This document shows, one piece after another, positions 12,013 to 22,797 of a stretch of DNA of 64,000 bases. Each line of letters begins with the position of its first letter. The stretch's first letter is position 1. Under the pieces are notes generated by a model, which had not been told where the DNA came from, made no database searches, and was given only the letters and a program-made list of their open reading frames with translations. The translations under genes were made by a program, and so were the position numbers. Source of the stretch: Siphonodentalium dalli (lineage: Eukaryota > Mollusca > Scaphopoda > Gadilida > Siphonodentaliidae); the NCBI GenBank assembly GCA_032622095.1, contig CP136064.1, positions 195,083,948 through 195,147,947 on the forward strand, given 5' to 3'.

Positions 12013-12109
12013 GACGCCTTACGTACACACGCACACACGTACACACGGACGACGGACAACAAAGCCATGGCAATAGCTCAAACTTTACAAAGTAAAGTTG
12101 AGCTAATAA
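12013..12109 (+). repeat. Repeat 3' tail with terminal hairpin ending TGAGCTAA
   Basis: A run rich in CACACG and GACGGAC leads to atggcaatagctcaaacttt and a hairpin ending in agttgagctaa. Almost the same tail is at 52365-52447; a variant is at 33410-33478 and 35345-35430. Confidence 0.65.
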
Positions 12110-12174
12110 TAATTATAGCCTATTTCAAATACATACATAAAACATCCGGCATGTTGACGGAAGAAAATATTTGA

Positions 12175-12300
12175 CCTGGTGACCCCATTTAAACAAATTT
12201 AAATCCCAATCACACAAGGACCCTCCATACCAAATACAAGCTAAATTGGCCTGATCGTTCTTGAGAAGAAGTCATTTTAAGAATTACTATTGCGGGAAAG
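12175..12300 (+). repeat. Fragment of the 'gaccccattt' 155-bp repeat unit
   Basis: ggtgaccccatttaaacaaa ... ccaaatacaagctaaattgg ... agaattactat matches units at 30655-31100 and 32965-33410. Confidence 0.7.
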
Positions 12301-12459
12301 AGTCCCATATGACCAGAATTTCTGTTACATGTTATTTACATAAAGATCTTCTATATTTCGAGTTAAGTCACTTTTAGCAATGCAAATTAGGATGTTGTCC
12401 CGATATGACAACACAGCCTGAAATGCAATATAGGGTGTGTAATAAAGTAGGTACCATAC

Positions 12460-12590
12460 CTAGCAGCCCTGAGAAACATGACTAGATCGCCGTCGAGTAC
12501 AGATTGTGGCTGCCATCGAATCTGCTCTCTGTCCTCGCAGCATTCTGGCATTTGAGACGGAGTCGCACATTTGTGCGGAGGTAGCCGGGC
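12460..12590 (-). CDS. RERE: RERE-like exon: BAH-ELM2 linker and ELM2 start
   Basis: This exon is 131 bp: 43 codons plus two bases. The acceptor is a T-run followed by gcag, and the donor is gtatgg. It begins ARLPPHKC, where vertebrate RERE has AKLP. It passes through a divergent, cysteine-bearing linker (residues about 8-25, including ECCEDRE) and ends in SVLDGDLVMFLRAA. The last part is the beginning of the ELM2 domain, where LDGDL-MFLRAAR corresponds to a conserved motif. ELM2 recruits HDAC1/2 and the methyltransferase G9a in the vertebrate protein (family knowledge). The final AG joins the G of the next exon to encode Arg. The linker is the least conserved part of the six exons, as expected for an inter-domain spacer. 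Confidence 0.95.
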
Positions 12591-13085
12591 CTGCAAAAAA
12601 ATACAAAATAGTTTTAGAAATCCATATAACACTCATATTAACCATTTGGCATGCAGAATAATAATTAGTCATCAAAATGAAGATTAATATTTATCAAAAG
12701 TTACACCTACTATCGCTTTCACTTAAATATATGCATCTGATTGGTCAAGGAAATTTTATACGCTTGACAGCAACAATCTCTATCAGCTGAGGGGAATTAT
12801 CGTTTCCCGCATCACAATCCGCAGTGATTCTTTAAGAAATCGGGCAACTCCAAAAGTCGCACCACATCATGACATCATTTTGTAAACAAGTTCATAGATA
12901 TCAGACCGCGAAGACAAAATTAATGATTAAGACTGACTGATCAGTGAAACTGAAATGCGATAATCTAGTTGGGGGATAAAGGAATGTGGTACATGACTAT
13001 TCCCCTATTCACATTTCTTCAACGTCATACGAATACTAATATGACATGACATGAATCACGAGAGCATAAAATGTGACAATTAAAG

Positions 13086-14010
13086 TAGGGTTGAAACGAT
13101 TAATCGACTAGTCGTAGACGACGCTGAAATGTCAGAACGTCGACTCTGAATTTTGTCGTCGACTAGTCGGAATATAGTGTATTAGTTTCGTGTATAACGT
13201 TTTCAAGATCGATTCCGAAATAAACGGTGTTAACTGCGCGTAAGTTATGGTAAGTATAACGTTTGGTGGCACCCGGAATTGACAGTGTTACTAGTATAGA
13301 CACACACGGACCGGTGACCCGACTATTAATTGGACGAATGAAATTGACAACACAATGTCTCACTCGTCGTTTGAGGTCAAAGACATGATGGCAATGATTG
13401 ACGCGCTTTGTTGTTTGTCCGAGATCGCTTTGATACAGACACTGTGTATATTTCCATTGATCTCGCACCGTCGGATTATGATGCGACACTGGGTGAAGGT
13501 CGCTTAAGGTGACGTCATTGGTGCTACTGTATATAAATGATACTGACATTAAGAACTGGATATCGTATTCTACAACGCAGCCTATACTATAGGGCGTATT
13601 TAGTCGGAACATTAGTATTTTATAGTGACACCGCTCGGCACCGGTTTATAGGTGATCACGTGACTAAACGAAATAATCTCGAACGCTGATATTAAATTTA
13701 AAACCTGTATAAATGAGCGTGTATCTAATCATTATCCACCACATGTCTAATTATATAATTACATTCAGTGTGTTGGATAAATATCAAGATGTTTACACTA
13801 TTATTTCCCAAATAAATTGGTGTGTATGCAGGGAAATGCGCAACGCAATAGACCGTCATTGCATCGGTCATCAGTGTATGCCATGTACGATGAATTTTCC
13901 GTACAATGTTATGTTTGAACGTTTTGATATCGGATACCGACTAGTCGACGCAACGCGACTTTTGGGCCTTGACTAGTCGACTCTGAAATTCACTAATCGT
14001 TTCAACACTA
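13086..14010. mobile_element. Non-autonomous hAT element, 925 bp
   Basis: It is flanked by a perfect 8-bp duplication, AATTAAAG (13078-13085 and 14011-14018). The left end is TAGGGTTGAAACGATTAATC and the right end reads TAGTGTTGAAACGATTAGTG inverted; GACTAGTC motifs are repeated near both ends. An 8-bp duplication with TAGGGTTG-type ends is diagnostic of hAT. The longest internal ORF (13163-13612, minus) has no transposase motif I can see. It occupies about 40% of a RERE-like intron. Confidence 0.9.
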
Positions 14011-14288
14011 AATTAAAGCGTTTGATTTGAGTAAGTCAATGGACACCGCAAATTCGCTTTGGAAGTTCGGAAACAGAGTGTGCTCTGGTAGTGTTGTTTT
14101 AAATATGTGAATTTTACAGAAGCAAGAGTAGCTTAATAGTTTACGGGTAAAGTGTCTTAATTTTGTGTAGTTTAGTTTATCCTTGGAAAAAGAGAACAAA
14201 GTGAGTGTATTTTATAAATCTCAGGTCGGTCATTGTCATGTATTTCAAATATTTTTTTAGATAGCTGGAATAAAAGTAAAGTTGGCAC

Positions 14289-14646
14289 AATTATAAGCAA
14301 TCAACATGGTTTTTGATGAATTTCTGGGTGGAAAGAAGTGTCAGATGCCGAACAACATACAGTAATGCCCTAAACAATCGACTCCTTAACCACAGCAGAA
14401 TTATGGGTAATTTATCAGGATATAGTCCGAAATATGGCTTGTTGCCATTCATCGGAAAGCTCTCAGTGAGAGCTTTCTGATGAATGGCAACAAGCTATAT
14501 TTCCGACTAAATCCTGATAAATTACCCATAATTCAGCTGTGGTTAAAAAGTCGATTATTTAGGGCACTACTGTACGAAGTGCAGTATGTTGTTTGGCATC
14601 TGACAATACTATACACCCTGAGATGCATCGAAAACGCTGTTTTGAA
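14289..14646. mobile_element. Family D palindromic MITE, copy 2, interrupted
   Basis: The left arm (aattataagcaatcaacatg ... cagatgccgaacaacatac) and right arm (cagtatgttgtttggcatct ... gatgcatcg) match 8697-8858. They are separated by a complete family A MITE at the palindrome centre. Arms are diverged by a few substitutions. Confidence 0.8.
14360..14572. mobile_element. Family A palindromic MITE, copy 3, nested in family D
   Basis: The complete 213-bp element, CAGTAATGCCC to GGGCACTACTG, is flanked by TA. Insertion at the centre of the older D palindrome shows that A was active after D. Confidence 0.88.
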
Positions 14647-14869
14647 AACAAATTTATTTGTGTGCATATATTTTAATGAGATTGCACTTTAATTAGTACT
14701 GCAACCAACAAAATGATTCATGCAACAATTTGATATCTGACAAATTATAGAAACACAAAATCTTTTGAAAACCCAACCTTCGGGTTGCCGGTATTTTGTC
14801 CTAATGTCAATACATGAATATTTGTTCTCAGAAAAATATTTTTATGTTTATCCGAATTGTAAATCTTAC

Positions 14870-15023
14870 CTGGTGGGTGGAACCAACCCGAATCTCGCCC
14901 TGTGTGGTCGCCAGTCTTTTGGTTTCTGGGTTATACCCGAGAATATAGAAGAAATTTCCTTTCTCGGGCACAAAGTCCTTGACCCCAGAGATATCTTGGT
15001 AGTGCTTGATATTGCACTTCCCT
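14870..15023 (-). CDS. RERE: RERE-like exon: end of BAH domain
   Basis: This exon is 154 bp: one base plus 51 codons. The acceptor is ctctttcag and the donor gtaagattt. The translation contains GKCNIKHYQDISGVKDF, then FFYILGYNPETKRLATTQGE and IRVGSTHQ. NFFYILGYNPET and the following TQGEIRVG are near-identical to the vertebrate RERE BAH C-terminus as I recall it, so this exon identifies the gene with very little doubt. The exon ends in phase 0 and joins cleanly to ARLPPH in the next one. Intron length to the next exon is about 2.28 kb, and more than half of that intron is a hAT element and a nested pair of MITEs. Confidence 0.97.
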
Positions 15024-16026
15024 CTGAAAGAGAAACAATTGGTTCTTGATGATTAAAGGTACACAATCCGATTCAATGGTCAATGTATCATCAGATTCCA
15101 ACAACAGACATTTCTTCAAAATACGCTTTAGTTAGCAGAATTGATTAATTACCAAAAAATAATGCTAACCACCATCAACTGCAGTATATAATTTTCCAAA
15201 ACGTGCTTTAATAATATATCAACATTTTGTTCAACACAACTTGGTATTGAGAGTATGTCGGTCAGTTCATCGAATATGTGCTAGGCCGCATAATATTCCA
15301 AATTCTTAAAAATAACAGATTTCACAAATCTATATCTGTTAACTCTTGAGCTTTGATATGTGGGCTCACTGACTTGAATCAAATATATTTTTACCCCCGG
15401 AGCCAAAGAAATAGTAATTTAGGAGTATTAATTCACATTATGTATCTTTATGAGATACCAAAAGCCTAAATACTACCTAACGAAACAAAATATCTATTAA
15501 TACGTGTCTCTTTCTACTCTCAACATTGCTTTTATATGATTTGAAGTATTCTGCAGAGTAATGCCATGATACTCAAAACTCACATCAAGTTGTTACCATT
15601 GAGCATGGACTGTTGCATTATGATTGCTTCATTGCTACATGGACATGAAAGAGGCACCTGTTTTGAGGCACCTGTTTTGTGTGATTGTAAACTTGAAGGT
15701 TTGTCCATATATTTATATAATGATTGTACTCTGTATGTCTCTAAAAAATATATATATATGAAACAATAAAGTTGTCAGTTATTTTAGTTCACCACAAAAT
15801 TTCAAGTTATTAATGGCCATCAATCTTCTACTGTTGTCCCATATAGACTTTGTTCAATGATCTTGTTTGAGGTTCAAAGATATAAAACATTTCTCAACCC
15901 CATAATATTATCTACTTTGAATACTTTGTATTCATGATATGATGATAGTAAATTATAGACTTTCATTTCTTGAAATGCACTCACTGGGTGTCAAGGTCAC
16001 ACAATATTATACTAAAGTGTACATAA

Positions 16027-17424
16027 ACCTTTTTATGACGGGAGCTGCGCTGATGCAGAATTAAATATCTTGTGCCAGTGCATTCTCTTATATATGTGGG
16101 TCTCCCGTAGGGAGCCTTGCATATATAAGAGAAATCACTGGCTTACAAGGTCAAGGTAAATATTGTTAGGTCAATGTATTCTCTTAAATATGCAAGATAG
16201 GGCCCGACGAAGCTTCAAGATTCGATTTTGAATCTTACGTTCCGATTCGATTCGAAAGCGGTCGTGTGATTCGGAATATTTTGAATCGTTGTATACAAGT
16301 TATTTATCACGGGGAATAGACTGCATTATATGTACAAAACATTTGTAATATCCCAAATACTTAACCTTAGGCTACTTCCGCGAAAATCTGGGACCTCCGT
16401 GGTCCAATGTGTACAGGGTAAGTTGTCCAATAGCCCACTGCTCATATATATTTTTTCTCCTCCCAGTCCCAGCGCTGACTACTCGTGGCAGGTCGGTAGG
16501 TTACTCGTGCAACCTGCTGTATACAGGTCTGTGATGGATCGTGTGTTCATCACGGTTGCCATAATCGTAGCGCACACCAGTTTAATCCACCACATAAAAC
16601 CAGCAATGTCGCGATTTTGACCGGCCCCATACTGTGGAAGCGAGTGAATTTCTTTTGGGACATATTTGTATGTCGGTATTTGACATTCTTACCAGAAAAG
16701 CCAATATTGCGTTACTCAGCTCAATCAAATAATATATTTTTTTTTAATTTAAAACTTAACACGATATAAATATATTAAATAAACAGTTTGTCCAAATCCG
16801 ATCAACATCTTTATACAGCATATGTTATCTGGGAAATGGAATATGGTTGACCATTTAGCTTTCATGGCAACTCAATTGATCCGATGGACAGGCCCAAGTT
16901 GGGATACTATACATAGTTCCTGTAATCCCGTTAGCGTATAAAATGCACCATTCCCAAGTCACGATGTGCAATTTTGATATCGCGCGTGCCTCCTGTGTGC
17001 GACAGAGTGAAGCTTACATGCGCAGACGAGTTTCCGTTTGCAATGACTCGAATCAGACTCCATTGACTCCAAAGTTCCAAACTGCTTACTTTCACGAATT
17101 TCACGCATATTCTCATATATTAAACTGTTTAAAACTGTGATTAACTACTGTTCATATCATAGAAATTAAGTTTCTCCGACGTATTCTGAGTTATCTCACT
17201 GACGTTATAAAATCATTGGACATTTGCCTCCATTTTTGCTCGTACTTCCCACTGATCGGTACCGCCAATCTACTAAAGTGTTTGAAACAGATCTCGATTC
17301 GAGATTCGATTCGATTTCGAATCATTATCATGATTCGAGATTCGATTCGATGTTGAAATTGCCGATTCGTCGGGCCCTAATGCAAGGCTCAATGGGAGAC
17401 TCGCATATATAATAGATTGCATTG
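16027..17424 (+). mobile_element. Family B TTAA MITE, copy 3, split by a hAT element
   Basis: The left part (16027-16197) carries the TATGACGGGAGCTGCG end and the first hairpin. The right part (17380-17424) resumes in the middle of the second hairpin and is lost after gattgcattgag, so the right terminus is missing. Confidence 0.75.
16198..17379. mobile_element. Non-autonomous hAT element, 1182 bp
   Basis: The ends are TAGGGCCCGACGA and TCGTCGGGCCCTA. Flanks are ATGCAAGA (16190-16197) and ATGCAAGG (17380-17387), an 8-bp duplication with one mismatch. GATTCGATTCGA words repeat near both ends, as expected for subterminal transposase-binding repeats. No long transposase ORF is present. Confidence 0.87.
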
Positions 17425-17453
17425 AGATCACACAAGGTTGTTTTTTTTTAAAT

Positions 17454-17529
17454 GGGCCTATAAAAAGTATACAAGATTACATGTCTATAAATTTTATAGA
17501 CATGTATCTTTTATACATTTTATAGGCCT
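17454..17529. repeat. Inverted repeat next to a RERE-like exon
   Basis: The arms ggcctataaaaagtatacaa and gattacatgtctataaa are followed immediately by their near-perfect complement, with almost no loop. It lies 35 bp beyond the donor of the 17564-17660 exon. Confidence 0.85.
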
Positions 17530-17563
17530 GTTTTGTAAAAAAAATGGTTTAAATTAAACATAC

Positions 17564-17660
17564 CTCAGAGAAGATACTGGATATACTTCAGAAACATCGG
17601 AGACAAAAAGCTCTCTTGAGCGAAGGACCGAATCTTCACCATAGAGATCTCTTCCAATGC
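17564..17660 (-). CDS. RERE: RERE-like exon: C-terminal part of the BAH region
   Basis: This exon is 97 bp. The acceptor is tttag at 17661-17665 and the donor gtatgt at 17563 downward. It starts with two bases completing a codon and ends with two bases of an Arg codon. It reads through GRDLYGEDSVLRSRELFVSD and ends in VSEVYPVSSLR. RELF-SD-YPVS-LRGKC is the signature just before the end of the RERE BAH domain, which binds chromatin. The codon split across the junction with 14870-15023 restores Arg-Gly-Lys-Cys. A perfect inverted repeat (17454-17529) lies 35 bp beyond the donor. The preceding exon needs a single-base overhang; no partner was found upstream in the window. Confidence 0.9.
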
Positions 17661-19544
17661 CTAAAATTATAGAATATGGAAATTATAGAATATTAAAATT
17701 ACAGAAAATATAAATTATAACATAATTATCTGGTAGAATTAATAGAATATGGAAATTGTCTCAGTCAGTATTTGAAGAAATACTCAGAAGCATTTTCTTA
17801 TTTATCTTCTGAAAGTTGAGAAAAAGTAAAGAAATGTTATTTCCCGATATAAAAAATAGTAAATACATCAAGAAAATTGCCATCCTAACACTGATCCCAA
17901 AGGAAAATTCTTCGTGGCACAATCAAATCTTCCAAATAATTTAGAGAATATCCTGTAAGTATATGCGTGCTTTCAGTGGTTTATTTCTTAAATGAAATAA
18001 CCATTGGAGGCTACACACAACAGAACAATCAGTAAATTATTCGCTCATATCAAAAATATAAACTAGTTCTGATCACAACAGTACCAGTACATTGTAGTTA
18101 ATCAGATAAATCTGTGTATAGCCCACTATAGGTGAGAATAGATATGATCCCTGAGGGAACAGACATACATCTAATTATGCAACCTAAATCTGATATACCA
18201 TTAGGACCTCAGTGAAATAAAGCAATTATATAGGCTCAATGCAGGCTTTAGTGGACAGATCAAACAACCTACTTTTAGAAGGTCCAGATAGCTGAGAATC
18301 AACAGTTTCTTGTGTTATCATGACGAAACTGGATCATTCTCAAGGATTTTTCACACAATGTCATCACTGTAGAGGTGTCCAAACTGATTTGTTCTTTCAA
18401 AGCAAATCCTAGCTTACAGAAGGCCAACGAAAATGTAAACAAATCATATAACTAGCACAGATTTAGCACAACAGGAAAGCTGCGGCCATTATCAATCAGA
18501 CAATACAGAGAATGATGCAGAGCCAGATGATATATAAATAGCCTTAATTTCACATTAAATTCAAATTTAAATGAATGGCCTAAATTAATCATAGCTAATG
18601 AGTGCAAAGATATTGACATTATATGATATATCAGCTAGTAATTTGGAATGTATTTTTATTTTCAATAATTTAGCATATAATTAGTATTCACAAGAATAGG
18701 ATAAATAACTCCTAGCATAACAAGGGGAGTAACTGTAAAATATCTGTGGTTAGTTTGTGTTTTATAACAGGCTGTCCAATTTACTGTATGTTGGCCAGTG
18801 TGTTGGCTGACATTATATTGTTTGTAAAACAGAGCAAAGCAAATAATTGTTCTTGTATAAAAGGGTCGTGTCAAAATATGATTGGTAAAGGTATGTGTGA
18901 ACCCATGAATGATTTGGAACTAAAATTCTCTTCCAACTAATAAGGTTTTCCAAGGCACCTAAGATATCTATATAGTAAACAACTCCTGGTTGCACAATGA
19001 AGTTTTTGATGTTCAATGTCAATTGCAAAGTATTCCATTCAAATTTGTTCACTCATCAGTGGGCGAAGCTGGGGAATCGAAAAACTAAAGTTAGAAGCTC
19101 TCAACCAATGCATGTTCTAGCAACAAATATTCAACTTGAAATACAATAATACATACACAATATAATACATGCAATATATTTGTATCTGACTATTTAGATC
19201 CTGGTAATTAACATATGGCTCCTTTAACATGGAAAGCTCAGCTTATACATATAAATGCAGAGGAGTGACGGAAGCTATATTTAATTCTCCTATTCAGTTT
19301 GTCCAATTTAGATGCAATTTGCAGATTCAAGAAAAAGATTATAACAATCATGCCATTAAAATTATGGCCTCATAATTTGAGAATAGATTAACAGCCACAT
19401 AATTTGAGATAAATTAGCATAATGACTGAAGTGACATTCTGTATTAAATGCTATTCAATTTAGGTGTATAGTTTGTACAAATGGCTTCTCTAGATTGACT
19501 TATATAATAAAGTTGAATATGCACAACTTGCAGTGCCTGTATAA
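17661..19544. other. AT-rich sequence without recognised features
   Basis: No exon, RNA gene or element with clear ends was found. It is probably intron of the RERE-like gene. A few short ORFs (for example 18746-18940) look random. Confidence 0.5.
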
Positions 19545-20799
19545 TAGTCGGATTCCTTATGTCATTTTGCATTTTTGGTTTGTTGAAAGCGATCTGAAAA
19601 CGGATTCTGTATGCCAAGTTGGTGTGTTTTCAGGGTTGACTTGTTTCCATTTTTGAATTTTGGCGGGTTGTCGTAAATCGAGGTCAACATAATTTAGAGA
19701 GCGTTTCGTATTTACAGAAAACGATAGATGGTGCCACTTGGCGTATGGTGATCAGTGCGACTTGAAACTTCTCCAAACTAACAGATTATATGACCCTTTC
19801 ATATATTTTTGAAAATTTTGATGTGATCGGTTCATTCTTGTTGGCTACAGTTGTGATAAAAATTTAACACTGAACCCTATGGATATTTTAGTAATTTGAA
19901 TAAATGGCGCCATTTTGCGTATGATGATATGCGCATACTGATATTCCTAAAAAAATACTTAGTATGCAACATAAACGTAGTTTTAAATAGAATGGATGTG
20001 ATCAGATGATTCTTGCTGGCTATACAGTTGCGATCAAAATTTAACACTGAACCCTATGGAAATTTTGTGTTATGCTAAAACGTTGATTGTAATATATCAC
20101 TTATTGGCAATCGTGCGTAACTATATATGAAGATTAACAATCGTTTTTGGCCCACTCTAACTATCCGTGATTTAATGGATGCAATATATGATATAGTTAT
20201 GCCTCAAGATACAGTAATTGGCAAATGTAAGTGTCGAATGGTTTTGTAATTTCGATAATATGCAGTCTGTTGAATCAAACGAAAATATTCCCAACAAGAC
20301 TGAAGTTTCACGATGTGATTACATATTAAGTTATTGTTTTATTTGATACTTGTCTGTCTTGTTGTCCACTGAATAGTTTTTTACGCCACATCGTTGATCA
20401 TAACGGGATGTAGTGTCACAAATACACAGGTATATATGGTAGTTGTTCATTGTCATCAACTCAATCGTTGTCATCGGAGTCCGTCCCACATACACTGGGG
20501 GAATCTGTGTTTTCGCAGGATTTGTGCTACTGATAAATTTCGGTGCAGCTGATATCTTTACTGTAGCGGTATAGGCGTTGCTTTCACACTCACACGCCAG
20601 TTACATTTGGCGAACTTCAGTACAGTGACTGAAACCCAACATTCACCATCAATATTCTAACCACAATTAATCTCCAACGCTTCGTGTATAGCTGAGAAAA
20701 TCAAGTAAATTCAAATTTCAATTAAAGTAGATCTTAATGAGTAAAATAGATATCAACTATAGTTGCATTTTCCTGAAAATTCTGAGTAGGTGCTTAGTA

Positions 20800-21300
20800 A
20801 CCGTTACTGAGGAGCTATCGGGTGGCAAAGTCTCCCGATCTTATAATGACCATGCAGTGGCCTATGCAGAACATGGCTGCATGGTTTTAGACATATACAT
20901 GTGCCCAACTTTGAACAAAACCAGCACCATGTGATTAGACACTGACTAAATTAAGGCAATACCAATGAATGATTAGTACACCATTGTGGTATTTTATTAG
21001 CAACCGTTGCTAACCTTAATTAAGACATTTGGTTCACTCTGACTCCCAGGTATATCTCAAATTTCACATTTGGGTATTAACTTCACCGGAAACGCAAACA
21101 CTGACGTTGAATTACGACCCTATATATAAGCTATAATTGCAATTTCCAGTGAGTTCCCGGCAGTTTCCTAGACTAAGTTTCTCGATCTTATAATGATCAA
21201 TGGCACATGGGGCACAAACATGTACAGTTTCATATCTATGTCACCATTTGAACATAACCAATACCATCCGACTATAGACACTATCTAATTTACGGGAAAA
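20800..21300. repeat. Diverged direct repeat
   Basis: cNcgatcttataatgaNcaN ... catgtRcNcaNtttgaacaN ... accatNNgactagacact occurs at about 20837-20960 and again at about 21181-21300, the second copy more decayed. Confidence 0.5.
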
Positions 21301-22021
21301 TACCACGGCCCAGGGTGGTTATTCGGTTCAAAGCCAAGTTTATTATTGGGGCAGAACGATTCATTAAACCTAAGTAGATGGTTTGTTCACAACAGATGGA
21401 GTCATGATACATTGTGAAGGATGATGGAAGGGTCCCCTCAACTATGTTCTTCGACACATTATTGTCCCCGCACTGTGTCACTTGCATCTTAATGGGTTGT
21501 ACAATGTATAAGACCAACTACATAATGCACATATATGTCTTCTTATAAATAAATTCTCTCTTAGAAAGTGTCCAGAGATGTCTTGCCTATTTATACTGAC
21601 AATTTATTTTTATTCTTGTGGCAAAGGATTTGAGGGCCGCCGTGAATAGTTATGTTGACTAAGATGTTAATTTAGTATGTGAAACATGTATCCCGGGGGA
21701 TGTATCGAGTGGACGGAGAAATTGTCTTCTTTATCATCAGATGAACATAATTTAAACTCCCAATTTGGATAAACCCATCAGGACTTATAGAACAACCATC
21801 TATGACGCAATACATATGGAAATTTGAAACAATATCAGCGTATTCACATGTATAGCTAAACATATCATTGGCATAGATGAGTTGTTGTAGTTGTTACATT
21901 GATATTGGTCGGGTTTCTCCAAATTTATTACAAAAACAGAATGATCCATAAGCACCATAGCTTGGCATGAAAATATTTTTAAAAACCTACATGACCGAAC
22001 AATTTTAACAGACAGTGGCTG

Positions 22022-22797
22022 AAGCTGCTTTCACATACTTGCGTTTTATGCATGCGTTTTACGGATGCGTTTGGCGGACGTGCGCTTAGAGCTTTCACAT
22101 ACCTCCGTTTACCTCTGCGCGTACGCGTCCGTTAACGGATGCGTGAATAATTATTTGTGTTTACATATTGTCCTTTCGCCATGGATTCCGACGAGGACGA
22201 GGACGTTCTAATGATTGCTTTGTGTATATATAACGAAAGACGACGGAAGAGACCAAGACGCTTTTGGGAGCACGAAATAGTTAAGAAAAGAAGAGAACAA
22301 GGGGCATATGCTAATCTAATTGTCAAAGATTTGTATTCGGATGAAGACAAGTTCATTGGTTATTTCAGGGTGTCTCGCGAACAGTTTTCCATAATATTGC
22401 ATTTCATCGGCGACGATATACAGAAAATGCGAAAGAGCCGAGAGCCACTGTGCCCAAAACAGAGGTTAGCAATTTGACCCAAGATTAGATAGCATGGTGC
22501 CAGCAGCTGGCATACGCCACCACATATATACCATTCTCATTCGTAAACACCACAAAATATCTACGGTATATCCCATGATTAACGACATCGCACCGAATAC
22601 CCCTGTCCGCTTATGCGTAAAACGGACAGCTTTTCGGTCTGGGAGCGAAAAGTTATGCGCGCACGCACGCACGCGCGTTTAGCGGATGGTATGTGAAAGC
22701 CCCAGCGATAACATTGGAGATCGAAACGATGCGCATACGGATGCGTTTACGGATGCGTAAAACGCATGCGTTAAACGCATGTATGTGAAAGCAGCTT
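22022..22797. mobile_element. PIF/Harbinger-derived element, internally deleted
   Basis: The terminal repeats AAGCTGCTTTCACATAC and GTATGTGAAAGCAGCTT are followed inward by a second pair (gctttcacatac at 22093 and gtatgtgaaagc at 22688) and many ACGGATGCG / GCGTAAAACG words. The interior contains the 5' part of a Harbinger transposase reading frame. The expected 3-bp target duplication is not obvious. Confidence 0.75.
22181..22477 (+). pseudogene. Truncated PIF/Harbinger transposase N-terminus
   Basis: This is a 98-codon frame from ATG 22181. After an acidic start (MDSDEDED) come RRFWEHEIVKKRREQGAYAN and then a segment with YFRVSREQFSIIL and CPKQRLAI. The [RRFW-H-I--KR-EQGA-NL] and [Y-R-S-EQF--IL] motifs are typical of the N-terminal region of HARBI1-like transposases, and 'QRLAI' normally leads into TLRFLATG. 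Here a stop follows directly, so the catalytic DDE domain is deleted and the product cannot be a nuclease. The frame lacks other stops, so the element decayed recently or by one deletion. Confidence 0.78.

Larger units (their letters stand above)
2235..17660 (-). other. RERE: RERE/Atrophin-like corepressor gene, six-exon partial locus
   Basis: Six exons on the minus strand (17564-17660, 14870-15023, 12460-12590, 10959-11058, 6811-6909, 2235-2315) all have AG acceptors and GT donors. Their phases join without a stop into about 210 codons: end of BAH, ELM2, then SANT. The order and many residues match the arginine-glutamic acid dipeptide repeats protein family (vertebrate RERE, fly Atrophin/Grunge), nuclear corepressors that recruit histone deacetylases through ELM2-SANT. 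The five introns are about 2.5, 2.3, 1.4, 4.0 and 4.5 kb and are full of MITE and hAT insertions. The protein continues past base 1: the rest of SANT, the GATA finger and the Atrophin domain are not in the window. The 5' end lies above 17660, perhaps beyond the window. Confidence 0.93.

Noticed and set aside
13163-13612. 149-codon ORF on the minus strand inside the hAT element
   Set aside because: No transposase, BED-finger or dimerisation motif visible; it lies in a short non-autonomous element and is probably open by chance.
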